Assembly: GCF_007997285.1 (NCBI RefSeq)
Contig: NZ_VORX01000001.1
Location: 620,001 to 684,000 of the forward strand
DNA from: Gelidibacter salicanalis
GTDB taxonomy: Bacteria; Bacteroidota; Bacteroidia; Flavobacteriales; Flavobacteriaceae
DNA: 64,000 nucleotides
Direction: 5' to 3'
Below the pieces are notes generated by a model, which was given only the letters and a program-made list of their open reading frames with translations, made no database searches and was not told the DNA's origin. The position numbers and the translations under genes are program-made. Of this stretch, positions 18,548 to 27,802 are shown piece by piece (the first letter of the stretch is position 1; each line of letters opens with the position of its first letter).

Positions 18548-19079
18548 ACCATCAAAATGTGGAACACCACAAATTGAAGTAATGTTTGATATTGATGCCT
18601 ATGGTATCATTCACGCTGGAGATAAAGCTACAGGAAAAACACAAGACATTCGTATTGAGACGTCTTCTAGATTAACTGAAGAAGAAATCAAACGCATGAG
18701 AGCTGATGCTGAAGCAAATGCTGAAAGTGATAAATTAGCGAAAGAGAAAGCAGAAAAATTAAATGCTGCTGATGCTATGATTTTCCAAACAGAAAGTCAA
18801 TTAAAAGAATTTGGTGATAAATTATCTGACGATAAGAAAAAACCGATTGAAGAAGCGTTAGAAGAATTGAAAACAGCTTTCGAATCTAAGGATATCGCAG
18901 TAATTGATCCAGCTCTTGAGTAAATCAATGAAGCTTGGAAAGTTGCTAGTGAAGAAATGTACAAAGCACAAGCAGATGCTCAGGGTGGTGCACAACCAGG
19001 ACCTTATGCAGGAGCTGAAGGCGGACAGTCTAACGAAGGCAATGATGTTGAAGACGTAGACTTTGAAGAAGTGAAGTAA
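18543..19079 (+). pseudogene. Truncated dnaK 3' copy, fused and broken
   Basis: Aligns with the last ~180 codons of the intact dnaK (13899-14441), including the IEVxFDIDAxGIIH block, the lid helices and the acidic tail ending at a TAA at 19077. It lacks the entire ATPase domain and most of the substrate domain. Damage includes a 6-bp in-frame deletion after GIIH (two codons lost), an AAA-to-TAA nonsense change at 18921-18923 within the lid, and scattered substitutions. The rest stays in frame past the stop, so the duplication is not very old. It cannot make a working chaperone. Confidence 0.9.
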
Positions 19080-19120
19080 TCCCGATGTAATTGGGTTCAC
19101 TTAAGTTTATTTTACATATA

Positions 19121-19148
19121 AAACGCAACCTTTTTTAAGGTTGCGTTT
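19121..19148. terminator. Bidirectional terminator between the dnaK relic and the PepSY-like gene
   Basis: AAACGCAACCTT and AAGGTTGCGTTT form a 12-bp stem with a TTTT loop, with A/T runs on both sides, between two convergent units. Confidence 0.85.
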
Positions 19149-19180
19149 CTAGTTTCTAACAACTTGTAAATGCGCTGTTC

Positions 19181-19732
19181 TCAAAGATTTTTCGGATTTA
19201 AAATAAGACCGTTACAATCTACTTTTAAGTTCATTTTCTGACCATCTTTTATCAGTTGTACTTCATACAATCGTTTAATATCTTTATTCAAATTGTATTT
19301 TACCCGATATTCAGTAGTATTAAGTCTCCAATCTGGATAGGTATCTCTAAGTGATATTCTGACGACTTCCGGTAATCGAATGCCTTCAAATTTCTCATTA
19401 GAATTTAATAATTCACCTTCGCCACTAAATGACGCTAAAATACTTCCGTAGTTAGATTCGAATTTTACTTCGTAATTGTTGATGTTTTTAGAATATACAG
19501 TAGCACTTTTAATATCATATTTACCAACTTCATATTCTAAATGTTTGGCCTGGCTAGGCGCAGTAGGATCATTTACTAAATTGAAATAATGTGCGTTTTT
19601 AAGAGAGGAAACAACAACTTCTTTTAGTGCCACTTCATTACCCGGATTGGCATCATTTGCCATTTTAGTAAAATTTTGGGAGTACATTAGGCTGGTCAGA
19701 CCTAGACAGAGACCAATCATTAAAGTTTTCAT
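19181..19732 (-). CDS. Secreted PepSY-like / beta-lactamase-inhibitor-like protein
   Basis: A signal peptide (MKTLMIGLCLGLTSLMYSQ) is followed by about 160 residues with the mixed alpha-beta spacing seen in the putative beta-lactamase-inhibitor-like PepSY family of Bacteroidota: a segment on YEVKFESNYGSILASFSGEGEL, then a helix LPEVVRISLRDTYPDW, then YEVQLIKDGQKMNLKVD. Family assignment is by appearance only. It is likely exported to the periplasm. It lies inside the island bounded by the two inverted MITE-like copies and is convergent with the chimeric pseudogene. Confidence 0.65.
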   Translation of the reverse strand: MKTLMIGLCLGLTSLMYSQNFTKMANDANPGNEVALKEVVVSSLKNAHYFNLVNDPTAPSQAKHLEYEVGKYDIKSATVYSKNINNYEVKFESNYGSILASFSGEGELLNSNEKFEGIRLPEVVRISLRDTYPDWRLNTTEYRVKYNLNKDIKRLYEVQLIKDGQKMNLKVDCNGLILNPKNL

Positions 19733-20031
19733 AATATATTGTTTTTAGAAGCAGGTAGTTTCCAAATTCCAGTCCATCTCAAAGCTACTCAAAGATTAAC
19801 TGTATTCCGTTAACAGTTCACTGCAGAATTAGGGCATTATGGTGTAGTAGCAAGGTCACAAAAAAGTGTGCTTACTAACTGAATTTTATAATGGCTATTG
19901 AAAATAATACTAGGGAATTTTTTTGATTTGGTTGTGTGGGGAAGTTTAATATGGTAAAGGTAATGGATTGTTAGAGAGGGTTTTGCTACTCTAATAGCAT
20001 TCCGTGCTTTTTAACACTTCTTTTAAAAAAT
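19733..20031. other. Gene-free spacer inside the MITE-bounded island
   Basis: The spacer presumably holds the promoter of the PepSY-like gene at its left end. I see no reading frame or clear repeat in the rest. Confidence 0.4.
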
Positions 20032-20251
20032 ATCATTAGTGTCCAATAATAATAAATTAACAAACTCATTTAAACTAAGGGACATTAATAGATATCCGAA
20101 ATGAGACCTTACATTTTAGAAACTGTTTCTACCGAGAGGGAATGTGCGATTTTAATTTAAATGATCGTTGTTTGTCAGTTAGTTGCAAACAAGTCTTAAT
20201 TCTTTATTCTAACAGCGCAGCGGTCTTGATTCTTTATCGGACAGCAATGAT
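20032..20251 (+). mobile_element. ~225-bp MITE-like element, copy B
   Basis: Begins ATCATTAGTGTCC and ends with the complement of ATCATTGCTGTCC. Internal blocks shared with copy A (reverse complement) and copy C include CTACCGAGAGG, a GTTAGTTGCAA block and AGCGCAGCGGTC. Copies A and B face each other in inverted orientation 1.8 kb apart. Confidence 0.8.
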
Positions 20252-20264
20252 AAAATATATGACT

Positions 20265-20975
20265 TTAGGAAAATGGATCTCGGGTCTGGCTCTGTGCTTC
20301 CAGTAACTTAACATTAAGAATTTTGATGTGTTTCCGGCTGACGTCTATAATGCCTTCTTTTTTTAAGCGCTGAATATGCCGATTGATGACTGCTCTGGAA
20401 GTGCCTATCAGTTGTGCCAACTCATCGTGCGGTAAGTTGTCAATATTTTCTATGCGCTTGGTTTCTTTATTATAATGTTGCAACAATAAGTTAGCCACCC
20501 GTGCAGTAATAGTATTGGTGCCCACATCTAAAAGCTGCGATTCCAGCAATTTAAACTTCTCCATAGTATATTGAAAAAAAGCACTGAGCGTCTCTGGGTT
20601 GTTCTTTAACCATTCCCGCATCACATCTGTTGAGATAACCAACAATTGTAAATCTTCCAAAATGTCATAACACACATTATGTTGTACGGTGTTAATTAAA
20701 GAAAAGACATCAAAAATATCATTTTTTGAAAGTATGAATAACGTAAAATGCTTGTCGCACTCATTAAGATTGTAGACTTTAATTTTTCCCTTGATGATAA
20801 AGTGAAATTTGTAGAGATTATTTTCTTTATCAATAGTATGCGTCCCTTTAATAAAATGTTTCAAATTGCAACTAGCTACCAAATTTTCAAGTGATTGTTG
20901 AGTAGTGGTTTCGAATATTGAATTGTTTTTTAAAAGGTCGACATAAAAATCTGAATTATTTTGGTCTGCGTCCAT
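20265..20975 (-). CDS. Crp/Fnr-family transcriptional regulator
   Basis: The 236-aa protein has an N-terminal cyclic-nucleotide-binding-like beta roll (about residues 25-130), a long connecting helix, and a C-terminal Crp-type winged helix with LAQLIGTSRAVINRHIQRLKKEG as the recognition part (about 180-205). No FNR-type cysteine cluster is apparent and the phosphate-binding cassette of true CRP is not obvious, so the ligand is unknown. It is divergent from the nitronate monooxygenase gene, which it may control; that is inference from position. Copy B of the MITE-like repeat lies 13 bp beyond its stop. Confidence 0.85.
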   Translation of the reverse strand: MDADQNNSDFYVDLLKNNSIFETTTQQSLENLVASCNLKHFIKGTHTIDKENNLYKFHFIIKGKIKVYNLNECDKHFTLFILSKNDIFDVFSLINTVQHNVCYDILEDLQLLVISTDVMREWLKNNPETLSAFFQYTMEKFKLLESQLLDVGTNTITARVANLLLQHYNKETKRIENIDNLPHDELAQLIGTSRAVINRHIQRLKKEGIIDVSRKHIKILNVKLLEAQSQTRDPFS

Positions 20976-21108
20976 TTTGAAAAAATTTGCAAGCAGCCGT
21001 TAGTAAGAAGGGGAAGTTTTAGAAAAGCTATCAAAATTACGTAAATAATTTGAATTCAATAAGTTATCTTAAACTTATTTTGAAATACTATGCATGCATA
21101 ATAATTGT

Positions 21109-21116
21109 TATATTTG
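21109..21116 (+). promoter_or_regulatory. Candidate -7 box of the nitronate monooxygenase gene
   Basis: TATATTTG matches TAnnTTTG exactly, 20 bp before the start codon. A TTTTG at 21078-21082 is farther upstream than normal (26 bp gap), so the -33 box is unclear. Confidence 0.55.
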
Positions 21117-21135
21117 TGAAAATTCAAGCTTATAC

Positions 21136-22080
21136 ATGTCAAGACTAAATCAACTTCTCAACATAAAATATCCAATAATTCAGGCACCAATGTTTTTGGT
21201 ATCCAATACGGCCATGGTCATTGAAGCCATGAAAGGGGGCATTGCTGGGTGCATTCCTGCTTTAAATTACAGAACCTTACCTGAATTAAAAACGGCTATA
21301 CACGAGTTGAAAGCGGCCAAAGTGGAAGGCGGTTCTTTTGGATTTAATTTAATCGTCAATAAATCGAATCTTAAATACAAAGAGCAGTTGCGCGTGCTGT
21401 GTGAAGAAGGCTGTGATTTTATCATTACATCTTTGGGAAGTCCGGAAGAAACAATCAAACAAGCACATCAATCAGGCATTAAGGTATTTTGCGATGTTAC
21501 TGATCTGAAATTCGCCAAAAAAGTGGAAGCCTTGGGTGCTGATGCAATTATTGCAGTTAATAATGAAGCTGGCGGACATCGTGGTGAGATCGCTCCAAAA
21601 GATTTTATAGAACTTTTAAAAACCAACTGTAATATCCCCATAATTTCTGCGGGCGGCGTAGGTACTAAAGCCGATCTAGACCAAATGTTAGCCTATGGTG
21701 CAGATGGCGTATCTATTGGCAGTCCGTTTATTGCCTCAGTAGAAGCAGGGGTGACGGATGAGTATAAACAAGCTTGTGTAGATTATGGCGCGGATGATAT
21801 TGTCATGACCCAACGCATCTCCGGAACACCTTGCACGGTAATCAATACTCCTTACGTTCAGAAAATTGGAACCAAGGAATCGTGGTTGGAAACGGTATTG
21901 AATAAAAACAAAAAGCTTAAAAAATGGGTAAAAATGATTCGTTTTTCAATTGGGATGAAAGCCACTGAAAAAGCGGCCAAAGAAGCCACTTATAAAACAG
22001 TTTGGGTTGCCGGTCCTAGTATCGAACACACTACCGCAATTCTGCCCCTTAAAACAATTATTCATAATTTAACGGTTTAA
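21136..22080 (+). CDS. Nitronate monooxygenase (2-nitropropane dioxygenase family)
   Basis: FMN enzyme with TIM-barrel fold that oxidises alkyl nitronates such as propionate-3-nitronate. From the ATG at 21136 the protein is 314 aa and starts MSRLNQLLNIKYPIIQAPM; an upstream ATG at 21094 overlaps the promoter box and adds no homology. Family motifs include the flavin-binding AGGHRGE (about 145-151), IISAGGVGT, and GADGVSIGSPF. It is divergent from a Crp/Fnr-type regulator. Related enoyl reductases of the same fold (FabK type) are the main alternative. A degraded copy of its 5' end lies at 18372-18547. Confidence 0.85.
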   Translation: MSRLNQLLNIKYPIIQAPMFLVSNTAMVIEAMKGGIAGCIPALNYRTLPELKTAIHELKAAKVEGGSFGFNLIVNKSNLKYKEQLRVLCEEGCDFIITSLGSPEETIKQAHQSGIKVFCDVTDLKFAKKVEALGADAIIAVNNEAGGHRGEIAPKDFIELLKTNCNIPIISAGGVGTKADLDQMLAYGADGVSIGSPFIASVEAGVTDEYKQACVDYGADDIVMTQRISGTPCTVINTPYVQKIGTKESWLETVLNKNKKLKKWVKMIRFSIGMKATEKAAKEATYKTVWVAGPSIEHTTAILPLKTIIHNLTV

Positions 22081-22157
22081 AATATTGGTTTTGCGTTAAT
22101 ATTTTGAGGATATGATAGAGTGATAAGGACTAATTTTGTCATCCAAAACACATCGCT

Positions 22158-23363
22158 ATGCGCTTAACATCTTCAGAACCCTTTTGGTTAGTTAAAAACG
22201 GAATTATTAATTCTTATCCATCTTTAGATCAGGATATTGAAACGGATATTGTTATTGTTGGAGCAGGGATTACCGGCAGTTTAATTGCCCATCAATGTAT
22301 AGCCGATGGTTATAAAACAGTGCTGATTGATAAAAGGGAAGTGTGCCACGGCAGTACCTCTGCTACAACCTCTATGCTGCAATATGAAATTGATAAACCT
22401 TTATACGAGCTCATTCATTTGATTGGTGAAAAAGGTGCTGTGCTTAGCTATAAAACCTGCTATGATTCTATTGATCAGTTGGGAGACCTTTCTAAAACTA
22501 TTAAATCCTCTTGCGGTTTTACAAAAAAAGAGTCGCTGTATTTTACTTCTAGAAAGAAAGATGTGTCCTGGCTAAAAAAGGAATTCGAAGCGCGTCAAAA
22601 ACACGGATTTCCGGTAAAATGGTTAGAACCAGAAGAAATTAAAAAAGCATATCAACTAGAACACGCCTATGGGGGTATTTTGTCAGACCAAGGTGGTAGT
22701 ATTGATGCTTTTCAAATGGCACATGATGTTATGGGCTACAATCATAAAAAAGGCTTGCAAATTTTCGATAAAACAGATGTTGATTCTATTAAATATCGCA
22801 AAAGTGACGTGGTTATCACCACAGAATATGGGAATACTATTACAGCCAAAAAAGTAATTTTTTGCAATGGTTTTGAAAGCGTCGATATTATTCCTGAGAA
22901 AATAGTTAATCTTCTATCAACCTACGCTATTGTGGGTGAACAGAATAAAACAGAACAATCGCACCTAAAGAACACCCTTTTTTGGAATACATCTGAACCT
23001 TATAACTATATGCGGACCACTGATGATAATCGGTTATTAATGGGGGGCGAAGATGAAGATTTTGTCGATGCTAATAAACGCGATTCATTGCTCAAAAAGA
23101 AATCTGATAAATTGGAAAAGGTCGTCCATAAAATACTTCCTAATTACAATTTTAGAGTGGATTTTGGTTGGGCTGGAACTTTTGGAGAAACAAAAGATGG
23201 CCTTCCATATATTGGAAAACATCCCGACTTTAAAAACGCCTATTTTGTTTTAGGATTTGGTGGTAACGGCATTACATTTTCTGCCATTGGCATGGCTATG
23301 GTGTCTGCAATGCTCAAAGGCGAAACGCATGAGCTTTCAGAATTTTTTAAGTTTGGGAGATGA
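22158..23363 (+). CDS. FAD-dependent oxidoreductase, DAO (glycine/D-amino-acid oxidase) family
   Basis: The 401-aa protein has an N-terminal Rossmann motif VGAGITG (34-40) followed by the acidic end of strand two (VLIDKREVC), and a C-terminal GLPYIGKHP then GFGGNGITFSAIGM, typical of the DAO superfamily. No Rieske domain follows, unlike some longer homologues. The GSTSATTSMLQYE segment after the FAD motif fits the subgroup common in Bacteroidota. It begins 77 bp after the nitronate monooxygenase gene on the same strand and could share its transcript. Substrate unknown. Confidence 0.85.
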   Translation: MRLTSSEPFWLVKNGIINSYPSLDQDIETDIVIVGAGITGSLIAHQCIADGYKTVLIDKREVCHGSTSATTSMLQYEIDKPLYELIHLIGEKGAVLSYKTCYDSIDQLGDLSKTIKSSCGFTKKESLYFTSRKKDVSWLKKEFEARQKHGFPVKWLEPEEIKKAYQLEHAYGGILSDQGGSIDAFQMAHDVMGYNHKKGLQIFDKTDVDSIKYRKSDVVITTEYGNTITAKKVIFCNGFESVDIIPEKIVNLLSTYAIVGEQNKTEQSHLKNTLFWNTSEPYNYMRTTDDNRLLMGGEDEDFVDANKRDSLLKKKSDKLEKVVHKILPNYNFRVDFGWAGTFGETKDGLPYIGKHPDFKNAYFVLGFGGNGITFSAIGMAMVSAMLKGETHELSEFFKFGR

Positions 23364-23412
23364 TTTAACTCTTAACTTTTAAAAAACACTCATGACATTA
23401 GAGTTTGTAAAT

Positions 23413-24066
23413 TTATATGCCACCAGCTAATTTGGTAATGAAATTTTTATTCACCACATGTCCACCGTCAAAAGGAGTGATTTTTAAATCGCAATGTCCA
23501 AATAATTCAAAAGCTCTATTTTTTTCAGAGACGAGGCGGTCTTCATCCAGATATTCATCAGAAGTTCCGTAGATTAAAGAAACTTTGGTATTTGAATTTA
23601 AAAATTGAAAATCTGTAGCACTAAGTTCTTTAGGGATGCCACCCGACATCATTACAATTTGAGCACAATTTAATTGTCTTTTTGCAATATATCTTAAGGC
23701 TACTGAAACACCTTGGGAATATCCTAAAACAATTAGATTTAAATCTGAGTAGATAGCTTCTGCCTCAAAAACGGCGTCGAAATAACGAAGGACATTTTCT
23801 GTTTCTTTTATAGTATGTTCTTTAGTTAACCAACTTGCGCCGACATGTTTAAATTTTGGTGGCGTATAATATTTACTTTGCGCTTGTGGGGCTATGATAT
23901 AATTTTCATCAGAATTTAAATCGTTAAAATAGTTTAGAAAATAACGGCTTAAATAGCCCATACCATGACATACAAACCAAACGTTCTTGGTTTTATCCGA
24001 TAACGTATGTAAAGTAGAGTAGGTGTTTGTAGTTTGGTATGTAATTTCTTTTTCGTTTGACGTCAT
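23413..24066 (-). CDS. Alpha/beta hydrolase, phospholipase/carboxylesterase type
   Basis: Cytoplasmic 217-aa esterase. The nucleophile elbow GYSQG is at 115-119 (Ser117), the acid is probably the Asp in the GTSDEYLD segment, and the base is His in DGGHVV near the C-terminus, so the triad is complete in the order usual for the family. No signal peptide. It is convergent with the FAD oxidoreductase gene and divergent from the menaquinone locus. It is too unlike MenH to be called the menaquinone SHCHC synthase on this evidence. Confidence 0.8.
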   Translation of the reverse strand: MTSNEKEITYQTTNTYSTLHTLSDKTKNVWFVCHGMGYLSRYFLNYFNDLNSDENYIIAPQAQSKYYTPPKFKHVGASWLTKEHTIKETENVLRYFDAVFEAEAIYSDLNLIVLGYSQGVSVALRYIAKRQLNCAQIVMMSGGIPKELSATDFQFLNSNTKVSLIYGTSDEYLDEDRLVSEKNRAFELFGHCDLKITPFDGGHVVNKNFITKLAGGI

Positions 24067-24160
24067 GTTGCTTAATATTTTAAATGTAAAGGTAATCAGA
24101 AGAAAATAGAATCATAAAAATTGTGCATTTCCATAAACGGCTGTGAGCATTCATGGTAAT

Positions 24161-24193
24161 TTTGGTCACATCTCATATTGTTTTGTACCTTTA
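24161..24193 (+). promoter_or_regulatory. Candidate promoter of the menI-menF unit
   Basis: TTTG at 24161-24164 and TACCTTTA at 24186-24193 (seven of eight matches to TAnnTTTG) are 21 bp apart, the normal Bacteroidota spacing, 28 bp before the start codon. Confidence 0.55.
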
Positions 24194-24221
24194 CTTTTGG
24201 TAAATCATAAACAGAAAATTC

Positions 24222-24647
24222 ATGCAATTAACTAAAGCAGACGTGTTGGCAAAAGCAAATGCGGCCAGTAAAAACACCCTAATGGAAACTTTAAATATTG
24301 AAATGGTGGATTATGGTTCCGATTTTTTAGTTGCTAAAATGCCAGTTAACTCTAGGGTTTACCAACCAGATGGCGTGCTACATGGTGGTGCCACGGCAGC
24401 TTTAGCCGAAAGTGTTGGGAGTTTCGCTTCGCATATATTTCTTGATACAGAACATTTATTTGTACGCGGACTTGAAATTACGGCTAATCATTTGAAATCG
24501 GTTAAGGACGGTCATGTCTATGCTAAAGCAACTTTCCTTCATAAGGGGCGCACTACTCAACTTTTAGATATCAGAATTACGGACGATCACGATAATTTAG
24601 TGTCTATTTGTAGATTGACTACCATCAGTTTACCAAAAAATAAATAA
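24222..24647 (+). CDS. Hotdog-fold thioesterase, probable DHNA-CoA hydrolase (MenI-like)
   Basis: The 141-aa PaaI-type hotdog protein has the active-site signature HGGATAALAE (54-63) with Glu63 as likely catalytic residue. Its gene ends one base before menF, in a cluster with menD, menB, menA, menC and menE, so release of 1,4-dihydroxy-2-naphthoate from its CoA ester is the best-supported role. That substrate assignment comes from context; the fold alone only says acyl-CoA thioesterase. Confidence 0.8.
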   Translation: MQLTKADVLAKANAASKNTLMETLNIEMVDYGSDFLVAKMPVNSRVYQPDGVLHGGATAALAESVGSFASHIFLDTEHLFVRGLEITANHLKSVKDGHVYAKATFLHKGRTTQLLDIRITDDHDNLVSICRLTTISLPKNK

Positions 24648-24648
24648 G

Positions 24649-25788
24649 ATGCTTTCAGATCATTTTTTTGAGCAGCTTAAGGCACAATGGGATCTGCAAC
24701 TGCCGTTTGTAGCCTATAAAAAGCCAGATACTTCCACAGTAAAAGGTTGGCTTCAAAAAGATGATGCCCTACATTGCAGCAGGGACTTTACCGAAAGTGG
24801 TTTTGTATTTGCGCCTTTTGATTCGCAACGGGAATCTTTTCTAATTCCGTTTGAAAATACAGCATTACTGACCCATAATTTTGTAGCATCGGATAGCGCC
24901 GAGTATGCCATTGTAGTCACTCCCATGAATACTGACCAAAGGGAATTTCATGTAAATCTTGTTCAAAAGGGAATTGCAGCTATCAAACAGGACCAATTTA
25001 AAAAAGTGGTGCTTTCTAGACGAGAAACTGTAGAGACAACCCATGCTGATCCCATTCCTATTTTTGAACGGTTATTAAATACCTACCCCACAGCATTTGT
25101 ATATTGTTGGTACCACCCGAAAGTAGGATTATGGTTAGGCGCAACGCCAGAAACTTTAGTAAAAATTCGTGGAAACCGACTCAATACCATGGCGCTTGCA
25201 GGGACTCAGCCTTTTAAAGGTGAAACTGATGTGATTTGGAAAGACAAAGAGCGGGAAGAACAGCAAATTGTCACTGACTTCATTGTAGCACAGTTGCGAA
25301 ATTCTATGGGCGATGCTACATCTAATTTAAAGATGGAGGTGTCTTCGCAACATACAGTCAGGGCAGGAAATTTATTGCATTTAAAGACGGACATCGCACT
25401 GCAATTAGCACCCGGTACAAAAGCTTTGAAACCTATTTTAGAGGCTTTGCATCCCACTCCAGCAGTCTGTGGATTTCCAAAGGATAAAGCCAAAGATTTT
25501 ATCATTGCAAATGAAGGATATCCGCGAGAATTTTATGCAGGATTTCTAGGTGAATTAAATCTGAAAGAAACCAAAACCCGAAACACCAACCGACGCAATG
25601 TAGAAAATAACGCTTATGGTGTTTCAAAAGTGGTGTCAAATTTATACGTGAATTTGAGGTGCATGCAACTCAAGGATTCTAAGGTAAATCTTTATGTTGG
25701 TGGTGGCATTACTAAAGATTCTGACCCTGTGTCAGAATGGGAGGAGACCGTGCATAAATCTCAAATAATAAAGCGGGTGATTTTTTAG
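24649..25788 (+). CDS. menF: Isochorismate synthase (menaquinone type)
   Basis: Converts chorismate to isochorismate, the entry step to menaquinone. The 379-aa protein has the chorismate-binding domain with KVVLSRRE, LGATPETLVKIRG, LAGTQPFKGE, the HTVRAGNLLHL block and the C-terminal HPTPAVCGFPK and YPREFYAGFLG motifs. Starting just after the menI-like stop, it is coupled to it. The N-terminal third is short and divergent, as is normal for Bacteroidota MenF. EntC-type enzymes for siderophores share the fold, but the neighbours decide for MenF. Confidence 0.92.
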   Translation: MLSDHFFEQLKAQWDLQLPFVAYKKPDTSTVKGWLQKDDALHCSRDFTESGFVFAPFDSQRESFLIPFENTALLTHNFVASDSAEYAIVVTPMNTDQREFHVNLVQKGIAAIKQDQFKKVVLSRRETVETTHADPIPIFERLLNTYPTAFVYCWYHPKVGLWLGATPETLVKIRGNRLNTMALAGTQPFKGETDVIWKDKEREEQQIVTDFIVAQLRNSMGDATSNLKMEVSSQHTVRAGNLLHLKTDIALQLAPGTKALKPILEALHPTPAVCGFPKDKAKDFIIANEGYPREFYAGFLGELNLKETKTRNTNRRNVENNAYGVSKVVSNLYVNLRCMQLKDSKVNLYVGGGITKDSDPVSEWEETVHKSQIIKRVIF

Positions 25789-25954
25789 GTTCTACCTATA
25801 ACTAATATTGCTTAGCTGTTTTTCCTACAGTACAATCCGGAATTTCAAATATAAATTTTCCAATTCTGTGATAAACCAATTCTTAATTTTTTCAAATCGA
25901 TAAAGCCTATTTAGCTGTCCTAATTTTGTATTTTTGTGACAAGATAAGTTATGA

Positions 25955-27712
25955 ATGAAATATCCTAAAATTCCCCTTGCTCAAACTGTAATCCAGCTTT
26001 GTAAAGCAAAAAACATTAAGCATATAGTAATTTCTCCCGGAAGTAGAAACGCTCCGCTGACCATTGGTTTTTCCAACGATCCGTTTTTTAAATGCTACAG
26101 TATTGTCGATGAGCGTTGCGCAGCTTTTTTCGCATTAGGGATTGCACAACAAATTAAATTGCCGGTAGCGGTAGTCTGCACTTCAGGCAGCGCTTTGCTG
26201 AATTATTATCCAGCCGTCGCTGAGGCATTTTACAGTGAAATTCCGTTGATTGTCCTTTCAGCAGATCGTCCAAAACATCTTCAAAATATTGGTGACGGGC
26301 AAACCATCAATCAGAAAAATGTTTTTGAAAACCACATCTTGCATTCGGCCAACTTAAAGTTGGATTTGAAAGATGAACTGAATATTCCTGTGTCAGAGGA
26401 CATTCCTATTTTTAAAAATATTGAAGATAAGTTGGAACGTTTATTAGGTCTGCAAAAAGATATCCAAAAACATAATGAGCAGGAGTTAAATGACGCGCTG
26501 AATAAGGCGGTCTTTAAAAAAGGTCCGGTACATATCAATGTGCCTTTTGATGAGCCCTTATACGAGATGGTAGATGCGTTAAAAGTAGCACCAAAAAATA
26601 TACCCATTGAAAAAGAGGAGCCTAAAATGGATACCTATATCTTGGATCAATGTTTAAATGATTGGCGGAAAGCAAAGCGTAAAATGGTGTTGGTTGGGGA
26701 GTTTGAGCCCAATCAAATAGAGCAAAAATGGTTAAACACATTGGCAAAAGACGAGAGTGTCATTGTGCTGACGGAAACCACCTCTAATCTCGATCATGGT
26801 ACGTTTATTACAAGTATTGATAAGCTAATTGCACCATTAAAAAAGGATGATTTCTTAAAATTACAACCGGAAATTCTCATTACGTTTGGCGGGATGATTG
26901 TTTCCAAAAAAATTAAAGCATTTTTGAGAGAGTATCAACCTAAAGAGCATTGGCATATCAGCGAAACTAGAGCTTATGATACCTTCTTCTGTTTGACGCA
27001 GCATATTAAGGAAACTCCAAATTACTTTTTTAGTGAGTTTTTGCCAAAAGCCAAGGAAGTTAAAACCTCTTATAAAAACTATTGGACAGGCATTAAGCTG
27101 GACCGCGCTAAAAAGCATTTGAGTTATGTAGAAAACTTACCGTTTTCTGATTTCAAGGCCTTTGACATCCTATTTAAAAATTTGCCAAACGACACCATTC
27201 TACAGGTTGGGAATAGCTCCGCCATTAGGTATGCACAGCTATTTGACATCCATAAGTCTATAGAAGTGTTTTGTAATAGAGGGACGAGCGGAATTGATGG
27301 CAGCACTTCTACCGCGATAGGTTGTGCGGTGGCACACAAACGTCAGACGACCTTTGTCACTGGCGATTTAAGTTTTTTCTATGACAGCAATGCGCTTTGG
27401 AACAATTATATTCCTGCATCCTTCAGAATTATCATCATCAATAATGGCGGTGGGGGTATTTTCAGAATTCTTCCGGGCCATAAAGACACGGAAAATTTTG
27501 ATACTTTTTTTGAAACTAAACATACTTTAACCGCACAACATTTAGCTGAAATGTACAATTTCAAATACAAGCGTGTGTCTACCCAGAGTGATCTGGCCAA
27601 TGCGCTACCTTTGTTTTTTAAAGAAAGTAATCAACCAAAAATTCTCGAAATCAATACTGCTGGTCAGCCTAATGACGAGATTCTGCTTAATTATTTTAAA
27701 CATGTCAAATAG
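25955..27712 (+). CDS. menD: 2-succinyl-5-enolpyruvyl-6-hydroxy-3-cyclohexene-1-carboxylate synthase
   Basis: Thiamine-diphosphate enzyme joining isochorismate and 2-oxoglutarate. At 585 aa it is slightly longer than the E. coli protein. ISPGSRNAPLT and VDERCAAFFALG near the N-terminus, CTSGSALLNYYPAV, and the C-terminal GTSGIDGSTSTA, TGDLSFFYDSNALW and IIIINNGGGGIF (the ThDP-Mg site) are diagnostic. An ATG at 25951 hits a stop at once, so 25955 is the start. A TATTTTTG box at 25929-25936 may give it its own promoter. Confidence 0.95.
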   Translation: MKYPKIPLAQTVIQLCKAKNIKHIVISPGSRNAPLTIGFSNDPFFKCYSIVDERCAAFFALGIAQQIKLPVAVVCTSGSALLNYYPAVAEAFYSEIPLIVLSADRPKHLQNIGDGQTINQKNVFENHILHSANLKLDLKDELNIPVSEDIPIFKNIEDKLERLLGLQKDIQKHNEQELNDALNKAVFKKGPVHINVPFDEPLYEMVDALKVAPKNIPIEKEEPKMDTYILDQCLNDWRKAKRKMVLVGEFEPNQIEQKWLNTLAKDESVIVLTETTSNLDHGTFITSIDKLIAPLKKDDFLKLQPEILITFGGMIVSKKIKAFLREYQPKEHWHISETRAYDTFFCLTQHIKETPNYFFSEFLPKAKEVKTSYKNYWTGIKLDRAKKHLSYVENLPFSDFKAFDILFKNLPNDTILQVGNSSAIRYAQLFDIHKSIEVFCNRGTSGIDGSTSTAIGCAVAHKRQTTFVTGDLSFFYDSNALWNNYIPASFRIIIINNGGGGIFRILPGHKDTENFDTFFETKHTLTAQHLAEMYNFKYKRVSTQSDLANALPLFFKESNQPKILEINTAGQPNDEILLNYFKHVK

Positions 27713-27802
27713 GAGAGGAATAAGTTCGGAGATTATTATGGAAGTAAATCAAATTTTATTATCTTGAAAACTCGATAAATAATTAACTATAAAAATTTAG
27801 AA

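Noticed and set aside
18504-18923. A 139-codon open frame read as a functional small DnaK-like protein
   Set aside because: It has only part of the DnaK lid and substrate domain, its first codons come from another gene, and it ends at a nonsense codon after which the dnaK-like frame continues.
23413-24066. MenH (SHCHC synthase) next to the menaquinone locus
   Set aside because: The protein has the phospholipase/carboxylesterase-type layout, is on the opposite strand, and lacks the MenH look around the active site; function left open.
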